Assembly: GCA_021805275.1 (NCBI GenBank)
Contig: JAJZFQ010000097.1
Span: 1 to 64,000 of the forward strand
Direction of reading: 5' to 3'
DNA: 64,000 nt
DNA from: Pseudomonadota bacterium
Lineage (GTDB): Bacteria; Pseudomonadota; Gammaproteobacteria; Steroidobacterales; Steroidobacteraceae
Below the pieces are notes generated by a model. That model did no database searches and had not been told where the DNA came from. It was given only the letters and a program-made list of their open reading frames with translations. Positions 63,018 to 64,000 of the stretch are shown one piece after another (the stretch's first letter is position 1; each line of letters begins with the position of its first letter). The translations under genes and the position numbers were made by a program.

Positions 63018-64000
63018 CTACCACATCCCGCGCAGCCGCGCGCCGGCATCCAGCACCGGCTCGAGTTGGGCCGTACCGAGACCCGCCGGCGCCGTGGCTG
63101 CCGGGCTCGCGCTGCACGACAGATGCGCCAGCACCGCGGGGGAGAGAAAGCGACTGCGACCGCCATACACGTGCGCATCGCCGTGACGATGCTGGCCAGT
63201 CAGGTAGAACTTCAACGGGGCGTAGAGCAGCAGATCGGTGCGCGCCCGGGTGAGCGCGACGTAGAACAGACGGCGCTCCTCTTCGAGCAGCGCCTGGCTG
63301 CCGGCGGCGAACTCCGAGGGGAAGCTGCCGTCGACGACGTTGAGCAGGTAGACCGCATCCCACTCCATGCCCTTGGCGGAATGAACGGTAGAGAGGACCA
63401 GGTAATCCTCATCGAGCGCCGGCGGGCCGGCCAGATCGGAAGCGGCCGAGGGCGGATCGAGCGCCAGCTCGGTGAGGAAGCGCTCGCGGGACGGATAGTT
63501 CACCGAGAGGATCTCGAGCTGCTCGAGATCTGCGCTGCGGGTGTGCACCGACTCGTAGAGGCGCTCCAGGTGCGGCTGATACCACTGGTGGGCCCGCTGC
63601 ACCTGCCCGGCCCACGGGCGGCGCGGATCGGCGAGCTCGAGAAGCACGGCCAGCAGCCCGTCCCAGTGCTCGGCTGCCGCCGCCGGCGGAGCGAACCCAC
63701 GCAGCGCACCGAAACCGCCCGCGGCGCGCCCGAGATGATCGAGCGCCCGGCGCGCGTTGATCGGCCCCATGCCCGGTAGCAGCTGCAAGGTGCGAAATCC
63801 AGCGAGCGCGTTGCGGGGATTGTCGGCCCAGCGCAGCAGCCCGAGCAGGTCCTTGACGTGCGCGGCCTCGAGGAAACGCAGCCCGCCGTACTTGACGAAG
63901 GGGATGGCGCGCCGGCCGAGTTCGATCTCGAGCACGTCGCTGTGGCTCGAGGAGCGGAACAGCACGCCCTGGCGTTTCAGCGGCACGTTGGCCTCGCGGC
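63018..64000 (-). CDS. UvrD/Rep-family ATP-dependent DNA helicase, C-terminal part (5' end outside window)
   Basis: At least 327 residues of an SF1A helicase; the reading frame is open to the right edge. Motifs: the frame starts in the IPFVKYGGLRFLEAAHVKD region (motif IV area), VLSTVHSAKGMEWDAVYLLNVVDGSFPSE is motif V, and EEERRLFYVALTRART is motif VI with the arginine finger. It unwinds DNA 3'-5' in repair or replication restart. Walker A and B would be beyond 64000. Whether it is UvrD proper or another family member cannot be told. Confidence 0.92.
   Translation of the reverse strand, partial: REANVPLKRQGVLFRSSSHSDVLEIELGRRAIPFVKYGGLRFLEAAHVKDLLGLLRWADNPRNALAGFRTLQLLPGMGPINARRALDHLGRAAGGFGALRGFAPPAAAAEHWDGLLAVLLELADPRRPWAGQVQRAHQWYQPHLERLYESVHTRSADLEQLEILSVNYPSRERFLTELALDPPSAASDLAGPPALDEDYLVLSTVHSAKGMEWDAVYLLNVVDGSFPSEFAAGSQALLEEERRLFYVALTRARTDLLLYAPLKFYLTGQHRHGDAHVYGGRSRFLSPAVLAHLSCSASPAATAPAGLGTAQLEPVLDAGARLRGMW

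Overview
The window is a GC-rich, gene-dense chromosomal segment from a Gram-negative bacterium, almost certainly a flagellated, aerobic, ubiquinone-using gammaproteobacterium. The best evidence is the block around 24.5-31.4 kb: ubiI-like, ubiH, pepP and ygfB on the minus strand face zapB-like, zapA, 6S RNA, ygfA and rpiA on the plus strand, an order shared with Escherichia coli. A Clp/Vfr-type CRP regulator, PlsB, DarP-PmbA divergence and purE-purK agree. I cannot place it below class from sequence alone; the split glycine decarboxylase (gcvPA/gcvPB) and homospermidine synthase suggest a lineage away from the enterics. No phage, IS element, CRISPR array or rRNA was seen.

Layout. 0-3.4 kb: thyA (cut by the window edge), a SET-domain protein, kup and folA, colinear. 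3.4-6.7 kb: aromatic/aspartate aminotransferase facing away from motAB, which has a flagellar sigma-28-like promoter. 6.9-11.5 kb: outer-membrane porin-like barrel, fatty acid desaturase, a YebC-family protein, peptide deformylase and a DUF3014 membrane protein. 11.5-22.8 kb: a long minus-strand run headed by a tandem glycine riboswitch and a terminator: gcvT, gcvH, gcvPA, gcvPB, dgkA, a very large Nma111-like periplasmic protease/pseudoprotease, Sua5, a PLP decarboxylase (ornithine/lysine type), a HAD phosphatase and a HIT protein. 22.9-24.5 kb: ispG and phhB. 24.5-31.4 kb: the conserved ubi/pepP/zapA/6S block, plus a 17-residue lysine-alanine micropeptide. 31.4-37.9 kb: yihY, djlA, purC, rpe, clp, coq7, rplM-rpsI and tRNA-Gln(CTG). 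38-43.8 kb: a 0.7 kb gene-poor gap followed by a DUF1634-TauE fusion, a double UspA protein, a cardiolipin-synthase-like PLD protein and LtrA. 43.8-51.4 kb: pmbA, darP, purEK, an ExeA-like ATPase with an FHA domain, a small membrane protein and plsB. 51.5-55.4 kb: yqiA, an orphan contractile-tail sheath gene, an L,D-transpeptidase and a small orphan gene with its own terminator. 55.5-64 kb: greB, homospermidine synthase, GST, mercaptopyruvate sulfurtransferase, speA, an RRM RNA-binding protein, a lipoprotein with a methyltransferase fold, and a UvrD-type helicase cut by the right edge.

How the genes fit together. Folate and one-carbon metabolism recurs: ThyA and FolA, glycine cleavage under glycine control, 5-formyl-THF cycloligase, PhhB, and the purine genes that consume formyl-THF. 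Polyamine synthesis recurs too: a PLP decarboxylase, SpeA and homospermidine synthase are all present, which allows putrescine and sym-homospermidine. Three or four steps of oxygen-dependent ubiquinone synthesis are here.

Most unusual items: the orphan tail-sheath gene; the bacterial copy of the eukaryotic Nma111 domain plan; the SET-domain methyltransferase with a histone-like tail, in a window that also encodes a lysine-rich micropeptide; the ATPase-FHA fusion; and a repeated pattern of -10 boxes lying 6-9 nt from start codons, which suggests leaderless or near-leaderless mRNAs.
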